Positions 8,005 through 16,790 of a stretch of DNA of 44,681 nucleotides are shown here, one piece after another (the first letter of the stretch is position 1; each line of letters starts with the position of its first letter). The DNA comes from Sedimenticola sp. (lineage in GTDB: Bacteria > Pseudomonadota > Gammaproteobacteria > Chromatiales > Chromatiaceae), in contig PKUO01000057.1 of assembly GCA_002869585.1 (NCBI GenBank), forward strand, positions 69,555 to 114,235. The letters run 5' to 3'. A program made the position numbers and the translations under genes. The notes below the pieces were generated by a model. It ran no database searches. It was given only the letters and a program-made list of their open reading frames with translations, and had not been told where the DNA came from.

Positions 8005-8400
8005 ATGAGCAATGTGCCGAGTGAGCTGAAATATACCAAGTCCCACGAATGGGTTCGGGATGAGGGTGACGGTACGGTTACCGTGGGGATCAGCGAGCAT
8101 GCCCAGGAGTTGCTGGGCGATCTGGTGTTTGTCGAGTTGCCGGAATTGGGTGCGACAGTCGATGCCGGCAGCGAGTGCGCCGTGGTCGAGTCGGTGAAGG
8201 CGGCTTCAGATGTGTTCAGCCCGGTTACCGGCGAGGTGATTGCGGTCAATGAGGAGCTGGCTGACGCTCCGGAGACGGTCAATCAGGACGCCTTCGGTGA
8301 CGGCTGGATGTTCAAGGTGAGGCTGGATGATGATAGCCAGTTGGCTGATCTGCTGGATGCCGATGCCTACAACGAAGTGATTGAAGCGGAAGCGCACTAA
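8005..8400 (+). CDS. gcvH: Glycine cleavage system H protein
   Basis: Lipoyl carrier that shuttles the aminomethyl group between the P, T and L proteins. The 131-residue length is normal. The lipoyl-lysine motif ESVKAASD is present, with the modified lysine at residue 65, preceded by the typical [10 protein letters not shown]-terminus and followed by the [13 protein letters not shown] beta segment. AAGGA about 9 nt upstream of the ATG supports the start. It lies between gcvT and gcvPA with short gaps, consistent with one transcript. No lipoate ligase or lpd gene is in this window. Confidence 0.96.
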   Translation: MSNVPSELKYTKSHEWVRDEGDGTVTVGISEHAQELLGDLVFVELPELGATVDAGSECAVVESVKAASDVFSPVTGEVIAVNEELADAPETVNQDAFGDGWMFKVRLDDDSQLADLLDADAYNEVIEAEAH

Positions 8401-8412
8401 CAGGTTCAGACT

Positions 8413-9810
8413 ATGCCGTTTATCCCCCATACAGAAGCCGAGATAGAGTCGATGTTGGAGACCATTGGGGTTTCCAGTATCGATGATCTGTTCGATGAAG
8501 TGCCGGCTAATCTGCGCTGCAGTGACCTGCCGGGTATTCCGGAGGCGATGTCCGAGCTGCAAATCAGCCAGATGATGGAACGCCGCGCCCGCGAGGATGG
8601 CCAGGCCAGCTGCTTTATCGGCGCCGGTGCCTATGATCATCACATCCCGGCGGCGGTCTGGGCGATCACTACCCGCGGTGAATTCTACAGTGCCTATACC
8701 CCTTACCAGGCCGAGGCCAGCCAGGGGACATTGCAGCTGCTCTATGAGTTCCAGTCGATGATGACGGCGCTGACCGCGATGGATGACTCCAACGCATCGC
8801 TGTACGATGGGGCTTCGGCCCTGGCCGAGGCGGTGCTGATGGCAGTCAGAGGCAACCGCAAATCCAAGTCGAAGCGAGTGCTGGTTCCCAGAACGGTGCA
8901 CCCAGCCTACCGGCGGGTGGTGTATAACATCGTCAAGAATCAGGAGATCGAACTCGTCGATCTGCCTTACGACAGGGATAAAGGCTGTATCGATATGGCC
9001 GCCCTGGAGGGGTTCGCCGGGGAAGATATCACCGCGCTGGTGATTCCACAGCCGAACTTCTTTGGCGTGCTGGAAGATGTGGATGCGCTGACTGACTGGG
9101 CGCATGCCAACCATGCCCTGGCCATTACCGTGGTCAACCCGGTGGCGCTCTCAATACTCACCCCGCCAGGCGAGTGGGGCCAGAAGGGTGCAGATATCGC
9201 CTGCGGAGAAGGTCAGCCCCTGGGCGCGCCACTCTCCTCGGGAGGGCCCTACTTCGGTTTTCTCTGCTGCGCACAGGCGCTGGTCAGGCAGATGCCGGGA
9301 CGCATTATCGGACGTACCGTCGACCTGGATGGCAAGCCAGGATTTGCCCTGACCCTGCAGGCGCGCGAACAGCATATCCGTCGCTCCAAGGCCACCTCCA
9401 ACATCTGTACCAATCAGGGGCTACTGGTGACGGCGGCGACCATCCACATGGCCCTGCTTGGCAGTGAGGGGCTGGAGCGGGTGGCGGCTGCATCGCATCA
9501 GAACACCAGGAAGCTGTGTGATTTGCTGCAGCGCATTAACGGGGTTGAAGTTATCTTCTCAAACCCGTATTTTCACGAAGTCGCGCTGCGACTGCCCGCC
9601 CCGGTGAAGGATGTATTGCGCTCCCTGGCCGCGCACAATGTCCTCGGTGGCTTCGATCTCGGAGAGGATTATCCCGAGCTTGGGGAGGCCGTGCTGGTCT
9701 GTGCGACCGAGAAGCGCACGGATGAGGAGATCGAGGGCTTTGCAGCGAAATTGGAGCGGATTATCAGCCTGCAGGGCGGCGTTACCTGCAAACTGGTGCC
9801 GAAGGAATAA
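8413..9810 (+). CDS. gcvPA: Glycine dehydrogenase (decarboxylating) subunit 1
   Basis: N-terminal half of the pyridoxal-phosphate P protein as a separate subunit. With subunit 2 it decarboxylates glycine and loads GcvH. The protein has 465 residues, as expected for the two-subunit form (single-chain GcvP is about 950). It begins [19 protein letters not shown] and contains [37 protein letters not shown] and NICTNQGLL, all landmarks of the family. It starts 12 bp after gcvH. The partner gcvPB is not adjacent: a thiol peroxidase gene lies between them. Confidence 0.95.
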   Translation: MPFIPHTEAEIESMLETIGVSSIDDLFDEVPANLRCSDLPGIPEAMSELQISQMMERRAREDGQASCFIGAGAYDHHIPAAVWAITTRGEFYSAYTPYQAEASQGTLQLLYEFQSMMTALTAMDDSNASLYDGASALAEAVLMAVRGNRKSKSKRVLVPRTVHPAYRRVVYNIVKNQEIELVDLPYDRDKGCIDMAALEGFAGEDITALVIPQPNFFGVLEDVDALTDWAHANHALAITVVNPVALSILTPPGEWGQKGADIACGEGQPLGAPLSSGGPYFGFLCCAQALVRQMPGRIIGRTVDLDGKPGFALTLQAREQHIRRSKATSNICTNQGLLVTAATIHMALLGSEGLERVAAASHQNTRKLCDLLQRINGVEVIFSNPYFHEVALRLPAPVKDVLRSLAAHNVLGGFDLGEDYPELGEAVLVCATEKRTDEEIEGFAAKLERIISLQGGVTCKLVPKE

Positions 9811-9871
9811 ACCCCACCATTCCGGTTGCCCGACGGGTCGCCGGTTTACTATCTATTCAGGAGAATAAAAA

Positions 9872-10369
9872 ATGGCTCAAATTACTCTTCAGGGCAACCC
9901 CTGTAACACCAACGGAGAACTGCCTGCGGTTGGCTCCAGCGCCCCGGATTTTTCACTGGTCAACGGTGAACTGGCGGATGTCTCTCTGGCGAACTATGCC
10001 GGCAAGAAGAAGCTGCTGAACATTGTGCCCAGTCTGGATACCCCGGTCTGCGCCACCTCCACTCAGAAGTTCAATGCCGCCATTGCCGATAAGGCCGATG
10101 CCGTTGCACTGGTGATCTCTGCCGATCTGCCCTTCGCTCAGGGTCGTTTCTGCGGTGCTGAAGGCATCGAGAATGTGATCTCCCTGTCGATGATGCGCAA
10201 CCGTAATTTCGCCAAGGACTACGGCGTGCTGATCACCGATGGCCCACTGGCCGGACTGACCGGTCGTGCCGTTGTGGTTCTGGATGCCGACAACAAGGTG
10301 GTCTACACCCAACTGGTGCCGGAGATTGCCCAGGAGCCTGACTACGACGCGGCTCTGGCGGCGCTCTGA
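9872..10369 (+). CDS. tpx: Thiol peroxidase (atypical 2-Cys peroxiredoxin)
   Basis: Reduces hydrogen peroxide and organic hydroperoxides with thioredoxin. The 165-residue protein matches Tpx length. The peroxidatic cysteine is C60 in [12 protein letters not shown], and the resolving cysteine is C94 in GRFCGAEG, spaced as in E. coli Tpx (61 and 95). An additional C11 is not a known catalytic residue. GGAGAA about 7 nt before the ATG is a good ribosome-binding site. The gene sits between gcvPA (61 bp upstream) and gcvPB (103 bp downstream). A hairpin after its stop may attenuate read-through. Likely cytosolic; no signal peptide seen. Confidence 0.95.
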   Translation: MAQITLQGNPCNTNGELPAVGSSAPDFSLVNGELADVSLANYAGKKKLLNIVPSLDTPVCATSTQKFNAAIADKADAVALVISADLPFAQGRFCGAEGIENVISLSMMRNRNFAKDYGVLITDGPLAGLTGRAVVVLDADNKVVYTQLVPEIAQEPDYDAALAAL

Positions 10370-10387
10370 GGATAAGGTGTCTCTCGT

Positions 10388-10434
10388 AAATGGCCGTGAA
10401 TGAACGCCCTGTCGGCGTTGATTTACGGCCATTT
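10388..10434 (+). terminator. Long hairpin between tpx and gcvPB (possible attenuator or terminator)
   Basis: The 21-nt arms 10388-10408 and 10414-10434 pair with one G-U pair and one mismatch around a 5-nt loop (CTGTC). The arms end in AAATGGCC/GGCCATTT. There is no long T tract, only CATTTC after the stem, so it may mark partial termination or RNA processing rather than a full stop. Confidence 0.5.
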
Positions 10435-10472
10435 CAAATAACCTCGATCGATGATTAAACAACGGGTGTTGC

Positions 10473-11930
10473 ATGCTGATCTTTGAACAGTCTAAACCGG
10501 GCCGCAGGGCGGTTGCCCAGGCGCCGCTGGAGAAGGCGGATTATTCCGATATACCGCAGCAGTTGCGGCGCAAGCGATCGGCAGCCCTGCCCGAAGTGTC
10601 CGAAATGCAGACGGTGCGCCACTACACGCGCCTGTCACAAAAGAATTTTTCCATCGACACCCAGTTCTATCCGCTGGGTTCCTGCACCATGAAATACAAC
10701 CCGCGCGGAGCCAATGATCTGGCCCTGCTGCCGGGCCTGAAGGGGCGCCATCCCCTCGCGCCTGGAAGCCATAGCCAGGGCTTCATGGCCTGCATGTACG
10801 ACCTGCAGCAGATCCTCAAAGAGGTGACCGGCATGAAGGCGGTATCCCTCAGCCCGGCGGCTGGCGCCCAGGGTGAGTTTGCAGGGGTGGCGATGATCAA
10901 GGCCTACCATGATTCACGCAACGACACCGCTCGCAACGAGATTCTGGTGCCCGACGCGGCGCATGGCACCAACCCCGCTTCGGCCGTGATGTGCGGCTAC
11001 AAGGTGCGCGAGATTCCCACCGACTCCGAGGGCGATGTGGATCTCGAGGCGTTGAAAGGGGTGGTGGGGCCACAGACCGCGGGGATCATGCTGACCAATC
11101 CCTCGACGCTGGGTGTCTTCGAGCGGAATATCGAACAGATCGCCAGCCTGGTGCACAAGGCCGGTGGCCTGCTCTATTACGACGGCGCCAACCTCAACGC
11201 CATTCTGGGCAAGGTGCGCCCCGGCGACATGGGCTTTGATGTGATTCACATGAACTTGCACAAGACCTTCTCCACGCCCCATGGCGGCGGCGGTCCTGGC
11301 GCCGGGCCGGTGGGCGTGAGCCAGCGCCTGATCCCCTATCTGCCGGTGCCGATGGTCGATTACGATGACGACAAATATGTCTGGCTGACCGAAAACGAGC
11401 GCCCGGAGAGCATCGGCCGCCTGTCGGCCTTTGCCGGCAATGCCGGCGTGTTGCTGCGCGCCTATGTCTACGCGCGCATGCTGGGCAAGTCGGGTATGGC
11501 AAGAGTGGCGGAATTCTCCACTCTGAATGCCAACTACATGCTCAAGCGTATGCAGGAGGCCGGCTTCGAGGCCGCCTACCCGAATCGCCGCGCCACCCAT
11601 GAGTTCATTATCACCCTGCGCAAGCAGGCCAAGCATCAGGGTGTGAACACCATGGATTTCGCCAAGCGCCTGCTGGACTACGGCATGCATGCGCCCACCA
11701 CCTATTTTCCGCTGCTGGTCCCCGAGTGCCTGCTGATCGAACCCACAGAGACCGAGGACAAGCAGGTCCTGGACGATTTTATCGAGGCCATGATCGCCAT
11801 TCAGCAGGAGGCGGAAAGCAATCCGGAGCTGGTACAGGGCGCCCCCTACACACTGCCGGTGCGACGCCTGGATGATGTCAAGGCGGCGCGCGAGCTGGAT
11901 CTGAAATGGGTTGCTGCGGCAGCTGAATAG
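10473..11930 (+). CDS. gcvPB: Glycine dehydrogenase (decarboxylating) subunit 2
   Basis: C-terminal, pyridoxal-phosphate-binding half of the P protein, 485 residues. The cofactor lysine is K264 in [17 protein letters not shown]. Other family motifs are [14 protein letters not shown] (about residue 66), [14 protein letters not shown] and [14 protein letters not shown]. With GcvPA it forms the glycine decarboxylase. It is separated from gcvPA by tpx, so equal expression of the two halves depends on transcription through that insert. Its TAG stop shares one base with the GTG start of dgkA, which suggests continued co-transcription. Confidence 0.96.
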   Translation: MLIFEQSKPGRRAVAQAPLEKADYSDIPQQLRRKRSAALPEVSEMQTVRHYTRLSQKNFSIDTQFYPLGSCTMKYNPRGANDLALLPGLKGRHPLAPGSHSQGFMACMYDLQQILKEVTGMKAVSLSPAAGAQGEFAGVAMIKAYHDSRNDTARNEILVPDAAHGTNPASAVMCGYKVREIPTDSEGDVDLEALKGVVGPQTAGIMLTNPSTLGVFERNIEQIASLVHKAGGLLYYDGANLNAILGKVRPGDMGFDVIHMNLHKTFSTPHGGGGPGAGPVGVSQRLIPYLPVPMVDYDDDKYVWLTENERPESIGRLSAFAGNAGVLLRAYVYARMLGKSGMARVAEFSTLNANYMLKRMQEAGFEAAYPNRRATHEFIITLRKQAKHQGVNTMDFAKRLLDYGMHAPTTYFPLLVPECLLIEPTETEDKQVLDDFIEAMIAIQQEAESNPELVQGAPYTLPVRRLDDVKAARELDLKWVAAAAE

Positions 11931-12304
11931 TGGCCAATCAGACAGTCGGCGGGCTGCAGCGCCTGATCAACGCCTTCCACTATTCGGTTGCCGGATTTCG
12001 CGCCTGTTTTCATCACGAGCAGGCATTCCGCCAGGAGATCTATGCATTGGTGCTGTTGGTTCCGCTGGGGCTCTGGCTCGGAGAAACCGCTATCGAACGC
12101 GCCCTGCTGGTCGCAAGTCTGCTGCTTGTCCCGCTGACCGAACTGCTCAACTCGGCGATCGAGGCGGCCATTGACCGTTTTGGCCAGGAGCGGCACGAGC
12201 TGTCAGGCCGGGCCAAGGATATTGGATCGGCAGCGGTCTTCCTGTCGATTGTGATCGCCACCGTGGTCTGGGCGCTGCTGCTGTTGCCGGATGTTGTCGC
12301 CTGA
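11930..12304 (+). CDS. dgkA: Diacylglycerol kinase, prokaryotic type
   Basis: Inner-membrane enzyme that phosphorylates diacylglycerol and recycles it into phospholipid synthesis. The 124-residue protein has the DgkA pattern: an amphipathic N-terminus with INAFHYSVAGFRACFHHEQAFRQE, three membrane helices (about 39-52, 57-76 and 97-119) and the signature ELLNSAIEAAIDR (about residues 70-82). The start is a GTG at 11930 that overlaps the gcvPB stop by one base. A role in recycling diacylglycerol from lipid-modified periplasmic glucans is known in E. coli. The link to the gcv operon is positional only. Confidence 0.93.
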   Translation: MANQTVGGLQRLINAFHYSVAGFRACFHHEQAFRQEIYALVLLVPLGLWLGETAIERALLVASLLLVPLTELLNSAIEAAIDRFGQERHELSGRAKDIGSAAVFLSIVIATVVWALLLLPDVVA

Positions 12305-12443
12305 TTTGGACCTCGTGCTGGCACTCGGGGCAGTTTGACCGACATCATGAAGCGAGCGGTTGGGATAAGGTAAACTTCGCCAATCCGTGGGCCGGGGTCA
12401 TCGAGAGAACTTCCAGTCCCCCACTATTCTGGAGAGAACGTTT

Positions 12444-12962
12444 ATGACCGGACATTTTGACGAACAGGGCTTTGTGCCGCTGAACATTGCGGTGCTGACC
12501 GTATCCGACACGCGCACCGAAGAGACCGACAAATCGGGCAGAATCCTCAAAGAGGGGGCCGAGGCGGCGGGACACAAGGTGATCGAGAAGGCCATCGTCA
12601 AGGATGATGTTTACCAGATGCGGGCAATCTTCTCGCGCTGGATCGCCGATCCCGAAGTGCATGTCGTGATCAGTACCGGCGGCACAGGTATCGCCGGGCG
12701 CGACAGTACCCCGGAGGCGATTCAGCCCCTGCTGGAAAAGCCGATCGAGGGCTTTGGCGAACTGTTCCGCCATATCTCCCTGGAGGAAATAGGCGCATCG
12801 GCGATCCAGTCGCGCGCCATTGCCGGGCACACCAACCACACCCTGATCTTCTGCCTGCCGGGTTCCACAGGCGCCTGCCGCACCGGTTGGGACAAGATCC
12901 TCGAACCGCAACTGGATCATCGTACCCGCCCCTGCAACTTTGCACAGATGTTCCGCGCCTGA
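12444..12962 (+). CDS. moaB: Molybdenum cofactor biosynthesis protein B
   Basis: MoaB/MogA-family protein of the molybdopterin pathway, 172 residues, cytosolic. The fold landmarks are NIAVLTVSDTRTEETDKSG near the N-terminus, the VHVVISTGGTGIAGRDSTPEAI substrate loop (about residues 72-94) and the LPGSTGACR segment that follows. GGAGAG about 8 nt before the ATG at 12444 fixes the start. The MogA-like adenylyltransferase role versus the uncertain E. coli MoaB role cannot be separated from sequence. It is followed after 22 bp by moeA, moaD and moaE, so it is the first gene of a Mo-cofactor operon. Confidence 0.92.
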   Translation: MTGHFDEQGFVPLNIAVLTVSDTRTEETDKSGRILKEGAEAAGHKVIEKAIVKDDVYQMRAIFSRWIADPEVHVVISTGGTGIAGRDSTPEAIQPLLEKPIEGFGELFRHISLEEIGASAIQSRAIAGHTNHTLIFCLPGSTGACRTGWDKILEPQLDHRTRPCNFAQMFRA

Positions 12963-12984
12963 TCAGACTACAAGGTTATCTCCC

Positions 12985-14235
12985 ATGAGTGATTGTGATT
13001 GTTCAACCCAAGCCGGCCCCAGCCTGAAACCCCTTGAGGAGGCGCTGGAGCTGATGCTCTCTCACGCCAAGGCGGTGGAGGGTATCGAGGAACTGCCCTT
13101 GTCCGCGGCGCTCGGTCGGGTGCTCGCCAGGGGTGTGGTCAGCCAGGTCACGGTACCGCCCTGGGACAACAGCGCGATGGATGGCTACGCGGTAAATACC
13201 GGCGACATGCAGGGTGAGAACACCCGGCTTCCGATCTCCCAGCGCATCCCCGCCGGTTCGGCGCCAGAGCCCCTGCAGCCAGGCACGGCCGCCCGTATCT
13301 TCACCGGCGCGCCGGTACCGGAGAATGCCGACGCGGTGGTGATCCAGGAGGTCTGCCGACAGGAGGGTGACGCGGTGATTATCGCCGAGCCGCCCAAAGC
13401 CGGGGCCAACATCCGGCGCGCCGGTGAGGATACCGAGCGGGGCATCGAGGTGATTCCCGCCGGGGTTCGTATCGGGCCGCAGCATCTGGGTCTGGCGGCT
13501 GCAGTCGGCGTGGGCCGGGTGAGTGTCTATCGCCGTCTGAAAGTGGCCCTGTTCTCCTCGGGTGACGAACTGGTCAACCCCGGTGAGCCTCTGGGACCGG
13601 GGCAGATCTACAACTCCAACGAGTTCACCTTGAAGGGGTTGCTGGAAGGTCTTGGTTGTGAGGTGATCAGCCTGGGGATCGTCGAGGATACCTTCGATGC
13701 CACCTGTGATGCCCTGACCAATGCTGCCGGGCAGGCGGACCTGGTAATGACCTCCGGGGGTGTTTCGGTGGGTGAAGAGGATCACCTGAAACCCGCCGTG
13801 GAGAAGCTCGGTACCCTGAATCTGTGGAAGATTGCCATCCGACCGGGCAAGCCACTTGCCTTTGGCCATATCGCCGGCACCCCGTTTATCGGCACACCCG
13901 GCAACCCGGTGTCATTGTTCGTCACCTACTGCCTGTTTGCCCGGCCCTTCGTGCTCAAGGCCCAGGGGGTGAGGGATGAGGAGCTGACGCCCACACCGAT
14001 ACTGGCCAAGGCCGGCTTTGACTGGCCCAAACCCGACAAGCGCCGCGAATTTGCCCGTGCCCGGCTGGAACTGGATGAACAGGGCGAGGCCAGGGTGAGC
14101 CTCTACCGCAGCCGCTCTTCCGGCGTGCTAAGCTCACTGGTATGGGCCAATGGCCTGGCGGTGCTGACCGAGAAGCAGACCCTGGCGCAGGGTGATCTGG
14201 TACAGTTTCTGCCCTTCAACGAGTTGCTGAAATGA
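12985..14235 (+). CDS. moeA: Molybdopterin molybdenumtransferase MoeA
   Basis: Inserts molybdate into adenylylated molybdopterin. The 416-residue protein has the MoeA domains in order: domain I/II with ALGRVLARGVVSQVTVPPWDNSAMDGYAV (about residues 45-75) and the ARIFTGAPVPENADAVV segment; the MogA-like domain III with VALFSSGDELV, GQIYNSNEF and VMTSGGVSVGEEDHLK; GTPGNPVSLFV; and a C-terminal beta-barrel domain IV. The start ATG at 12985 gives a Cys-rich N-terminus (SDCDCSTQ). It overlaps moaD by 4 nt. An inorganic molybdenum enzyme (for example nitrate or sulfite oxidation) is implied for the cell but not seen here. Confidence 0.95.
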   Translation: MSDCDCSTQAGPSLKPLEEALELMLSHAKAVEGIEELPLSAALGRVLARGVVSQVTVPPWDNSAMDGYAVNTGDMQGENTRLPISQRIPAGSAPEPLQPGTAARIFTGAPVPENADAVVIQEVCRQEGDAVIIAEPPKAGANIRRAGEDTERGIEVIPAGVRIGPQHLGLAAAVGVGRVSVYRRLKVALFSSGDELVNPGEPLGPGQIYNSNEFTLKGLLEGLGCEVISLGIVEDTFDATCDALTNAAGQADLVMTSGGVSVGEEDHLKPAVEKLGTLNLWKIAIRPGKPLAFGHIAGTPFIGTPGNPVSLFVTYCLFARPFVLKAQGVRDEELTPTPILAKAGFDWPKPDKRREFARARLELDEQGEARVSLYRSRSSGVLSSLVWANGLAVLTEKQTLAQGDLVQFLPFNELLK

Positions 14236-14483
14236 TCAAGGTACTCTACTTCGCGCGGCTTCGGGAGCAGCTGGATACCGAATCTGAACAGCTGGAGCTG
14301 GCGGCCGGCAGCACTCTGTCCAGTCTGCTTGCGCAACTGACCGCCCGCGGGGGTGTCTGGCAGGATACCTTCGGCAATGACCAACTGGTGATGATGGCAG
14401 TCAATCAGGAGATGGCTGAACCGGACACCATCGTCAATGACGGCGACGAGATCGCCTTCTTCCCGCCGGTTACCGGAGGCTGA
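14232..14483 (+). CDS. moaD: Molybdopterin synthase small subunit MoaD
   Basis: Ubiquitin-fold sulfur carrier whose C-terminal Gly-Gly is adenylylated and thiocarboxylated by MoeB and a sulfurtransferase, then donates sulfur to precursor Z in molybdopterin synthase. The 83-residue protein starts MIKVLYFARLREQL and ends FFPPVTGG, the family-defining C-terminus. The start overlaps the moeA stop by 4 nt and the stop overlaps the moaE start by one base, so the three genes are translationally linked. Confidence 0.95.
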   Translation: MIKVLYFARLREQLDTESEQLELAAGSTLSSLLAQLTARGGVWQDTFGNDQLVMMAVNQEMAEPDTIVNDGDEIAFFPPVTGG

Positions 14484-14941
14484 TGGTGAATTATATCCGT
14501 GTTCAGCAACAGGCTTTCGATATCGCCGCAGAGCTGGATGCCTTACACGCCGGGAACAGCGCCATCGGTGCGGTGGTCAGTTTTGTCGGCCTGATGCGGG
14601 ACATGAATGAGGGTGATCAGGTGGCCACCATGACACTCGAGCACTATCCCGGGATGACCGAGAAGGCCCTGGAGAAGATTGTTGCCGAAGCGGATCAGCG
14701 CTGGGAGCTGATGGGTATACGGGTGATTCACCGGGTGGGCGAACTCAGGCCCACGGACCCGATCGTGATTGTCGCCGTGGCCAGCGCCCATCGGGGCGAG
14801 GCGTTCCAGGCCTGTGAGTTCGTTATCGACTACCTCAAGACCCGCGCACCCTTCTGGAAGAAGGAGAAGACTTCAGAGGGGGAACGCTGGGTGGATGCGC
14901 GTCACACCGATGACCGCGCCGAGAAGCGCTGGCAAAGGTAA
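14483..14941 (+). CDS. moaE: Molybdopterin synthase catalytic subunit MoaE
   Basis: Large subunit of molybdopterin synthase, forming a heterotetramer with MoaD to add two dithiolene sulfurs to precursor Z. The 152-residue length is standard. Landmarks are GAVVSFVGLMRDMNEGD (about residues 30-46), LEHYPGMTEKALEKI, IHRVGELRPTDPIVIVAVASAHRGEAFQACEFVIDYLKTRAPFWKKE including the catalytic lysines. It ends the Mo-cofactor operon, 13 bp before the convergent DUF1127 gene. Confidence 0.95.
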   Translation: MVNYIRVQQQAFDIAAELDALHAGNSAIGAVVSFVGLMRDMNEGDQVATMTLEHYPGMTEKALEKIVAEADQRWELMGIRVIHRVGELRPTDPIVIVAVASAHRGEAFQACEFVIDYLKTRAPFWKKEKTSEGERWVDARHTDDRAEKRWQR

Positions 14942-14954
14942 AGCCAGACCGGGT

Positions 14955-15200
14955 TCACTCCTGCCAGAAGGGCTTCGCCGCCTCCTGCATGGCATCCACT
15001 CTGGTGATGCCGATATCCTTCAACTGATGATCGGATAACTGGCTCAGGGCATGCCTCTGTTTCCCCAGTGCATAATACCGTCCTGCCTTTGTTATCAGCC
15101 GCTGGATCCTCTCCTGCAGTGAATCGGCTGTGGAATTGATGGAATTTATGCAGATGGTTTCAAGTTTGCTTTCAAGCTGTTGGTCTATCTGTGTGTGCAT
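14955..15200 (-). CDS. DUF1127 family small protein (YjiS-like)
   Basis: An 81-residue protein with a disordered N-terminal 40 residues and the C-terminal DUF1127 core: ALSQLSDHQLKDIGITRVDA (about residues 50-70). Proteins with this core are short arginine-rich regulators; in some Rhodobacterales and Rhizobiales they affect phosphate and RNA metabolism. No function is known for the gammaproteobacterial YjiS form. GGGAGA 8 nt before the ATG fixes the start. It is divergent from a MocR-type regulator across a 145-bp spacer with inverted repeats, the same pairing as yjiS/yjiR in E. coli, so it is probably that regulator's target. Confidence 0.8.
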   Translation of the reverse strand: MHTQIDQQLESKLETICINSINSTADSLQERIQRLITKAGRYYALGKQRHALSQLSDHQLKDIGITRVDAMQEAAKPFWQE

Positions 15201-15250
15201 CGCTTTTCTCCCTTGGGTTGAGAGAAAGTGTAGGGGATTGACTTGAATCG

Positions 15251-15311
15251 TAACAGATTCAGTATTATTGTTTCTGTTGCATAACAGATAATTAACTTCA
15301 TGACTGTTATG
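15251..15311. promoter_or_regulatory. Candidate operator of the MocR-type regulator
   Basis: The divergent spacer holds a perfect inverted repeat TCTGTT-GCAT-AACAGA (15273-15288). A further copy of the half-site TAACAGA lies at 15251-15257, and CTGTTA lies near 15304-15309. Repeated half-sites of one kind in both orientations between a MocR gene and its divergent neighbour are typical of operators for this class. Binding is inferred. Confidence 0.5.
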
Positions 15312-15345
15312 GAATATTTCGAGCTCATCTGTACTGTAAGGAAAG

Positions 15346-16773
15346 ATGGATACCAGTCTCTATAGCCAGATTGCCAGCGGAATCATTGATCAGATCCGCA
15401 ATGGCATATACAAGCCGGGAGAGAAACTGCCCTCGGTGCGGGCGCTTTCGATCCAGCAGAAGGTGAGTGTCTCCACCGTACTCTCGGCCTACGGCATCCT
15501 CGAGGACCGGGGCTTTGTCGAGGTTCGTCCCAAATCGGGCTATTTTGTGCGGCGGGTGCCGGTCAAAGAGCCCAAGGCGCCCTCCATCAGTCAGGCCACC
15601 TCGTCACCCCATACGGTGACCACCCCACAGCGGGTGATGGAGGTGATGCGCGATGCCAGTTCGCAACGTTTCCTCAGCTTTGCGATTGCGGTTCCGGCGA
15701 ATGATTTTCCGGTTATCCATCAACTGAAGCGCAGTTTTGCCAAGGTTGTGCGTAACGAAACCTTTCTGGGGATCGGCTACGACTCGCCGAAAGGCAGCGA
15801 GCCGCTGCGCCGGCAGCTGGCACGTCGGGTGATGGATGCCGGAATGCTGGTCTCGCCAGAAGATATTGTTACCACCTCCAGCGCCCAGAGTGCCATCGGC
15901 CTCTGCCTGCGCGCCCTGACCAGGGCTGGGGATATCGTTGCCGTGGAAACCCCCTGTTACTACGGCCTGCTGCAACTGATCGAGGCGATGGGCCTGAAGG
16001 CGATCGAGATCCCATCGGACCCGGTCACCGGCATGAGTATCGATGCGCTGCGCCTGGCCCTGGAACAGTGGCCGATTAAGATCGTTCTGAGCATCCCCTG
16101 CTACAGCAATCCGGTGGGGGCATTGATGCCGGATGAGCACAAGCGGCAGCTGGTCGAGCTGATCTACCAGTACGACATCCCGTTGATCGAGGATGATATC
16201 TACGGAGAACTGGGCTATGAGAGCGCGCGCCCGAAAGCGGTCAAGGCGTTCGATCGCAAGGGCCAGGTGTTGCTCTGTTCATCCACCTCCAAGACCCTTG
16301 AGCCGCAACTGGGGGTTGGCTGGGTGATTCCCGGTCGATATCAGGAGCAGATCGAGTATCAGAAATTCATCAACAGCGTCTCCATCGCCCGTCTGCCCCA
16401 GCTGGCCGTCAGCGAGTTGCTGGAACATGGCGGCTATGATCGCCATCTCCGCCACGCCCGGGAGTCTTACAAGCAAAGGAGGGACAGGCTCACCGAGTTG
16501 CTGGTGGAGCATTTCCCCGCCGACACCCGACTATCCCTGCCCCAGGGCGGGTTTGTCACCTGGATTCAGCTGCCGGAGGGGAGCAGCGCCCTACAGCTCT
16601 ATCTCTATGCCCGCAAAGAGGGGATTTTGATCTCCCCCGGCGAGCTCTTCTCCTCGAGCGCCAACAAGTATCTGCGCAGCATCCGGCTCTGCTATTCCCA
16701 AGCCTGGACGGCGGAGCGCGAAGGCGGTATCAAGATCCTGGGTGAACTGGTCAGACAGCAACTCGCGGGGTGA
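15346..16773 (+). CDS. MocR-family (GntR-type HTH plus aminotransferase fold) transcriptional regulator
   Basis: The 475-residue protein has an N-terminal GntR winged helix (residues about 1-70; GEKLPSVRALSIQQKVSVSTVLSAY, then GFVEVRPKSGYFVRR) fused to a fold-type-I aminotransferase domain. The pyridoxal-phosphate lysine is K316 in SSTSKTLEP; YSNPVGALMP and IEDDIYGEL are other cofactor-site motifs. MocR proteins use PLP-ligand chemistry as a sensor; the ligand here is unknown. Its closest recognisable type is E. coli YjiR, which is also divergent from a DUF1127 gene. It is likely autoregulated and controls the DUF1127 gene through the spacer repeats. Confidence 0.9.
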   Translation: MDTSLYSQIASGIIDQIRNGIYKPGEKLPSVRALSIQQKVSVSTVLSAYGILEDRGFVEVRPKSGYFVRRVPVKEPKAPSISQATSSPHTVTTPQRVMEVMRDASSQRFLSFAIAVPANDFPVIHQLKRSFAKVVRNETFLGIGYDSPKGSEPLRRQLARRVMDAGMLVSPEDIVTTSSAQSAIGLCLRALTRAGDIVAVETPCYYGLLQLIEAMGLKAIEIPSDPVTGMSIDALRLALEQWPIKIVLSIPCYSNPVGALMPDEHKRQLVELIYQYDIPLIEDDIYGELGYESARPKAVKAFDRKGQVLLCSSTSKTLEPQLGVGWVIPGRYQEQIEYQKFINSVSIARLPQLAVSELLEHGGYDRHLRHARESYKQRRDRLTELLVEHFPADTRLSLPQGGFVTWIQLPEGSSALQLYLYARKEGILISPGELFSSSANKYLRSIRLCYSQAWTAEREGGIKILGELVRQQLAG

Positions 16774-16790
16774 ATCTCTGTTTCCCCCAG

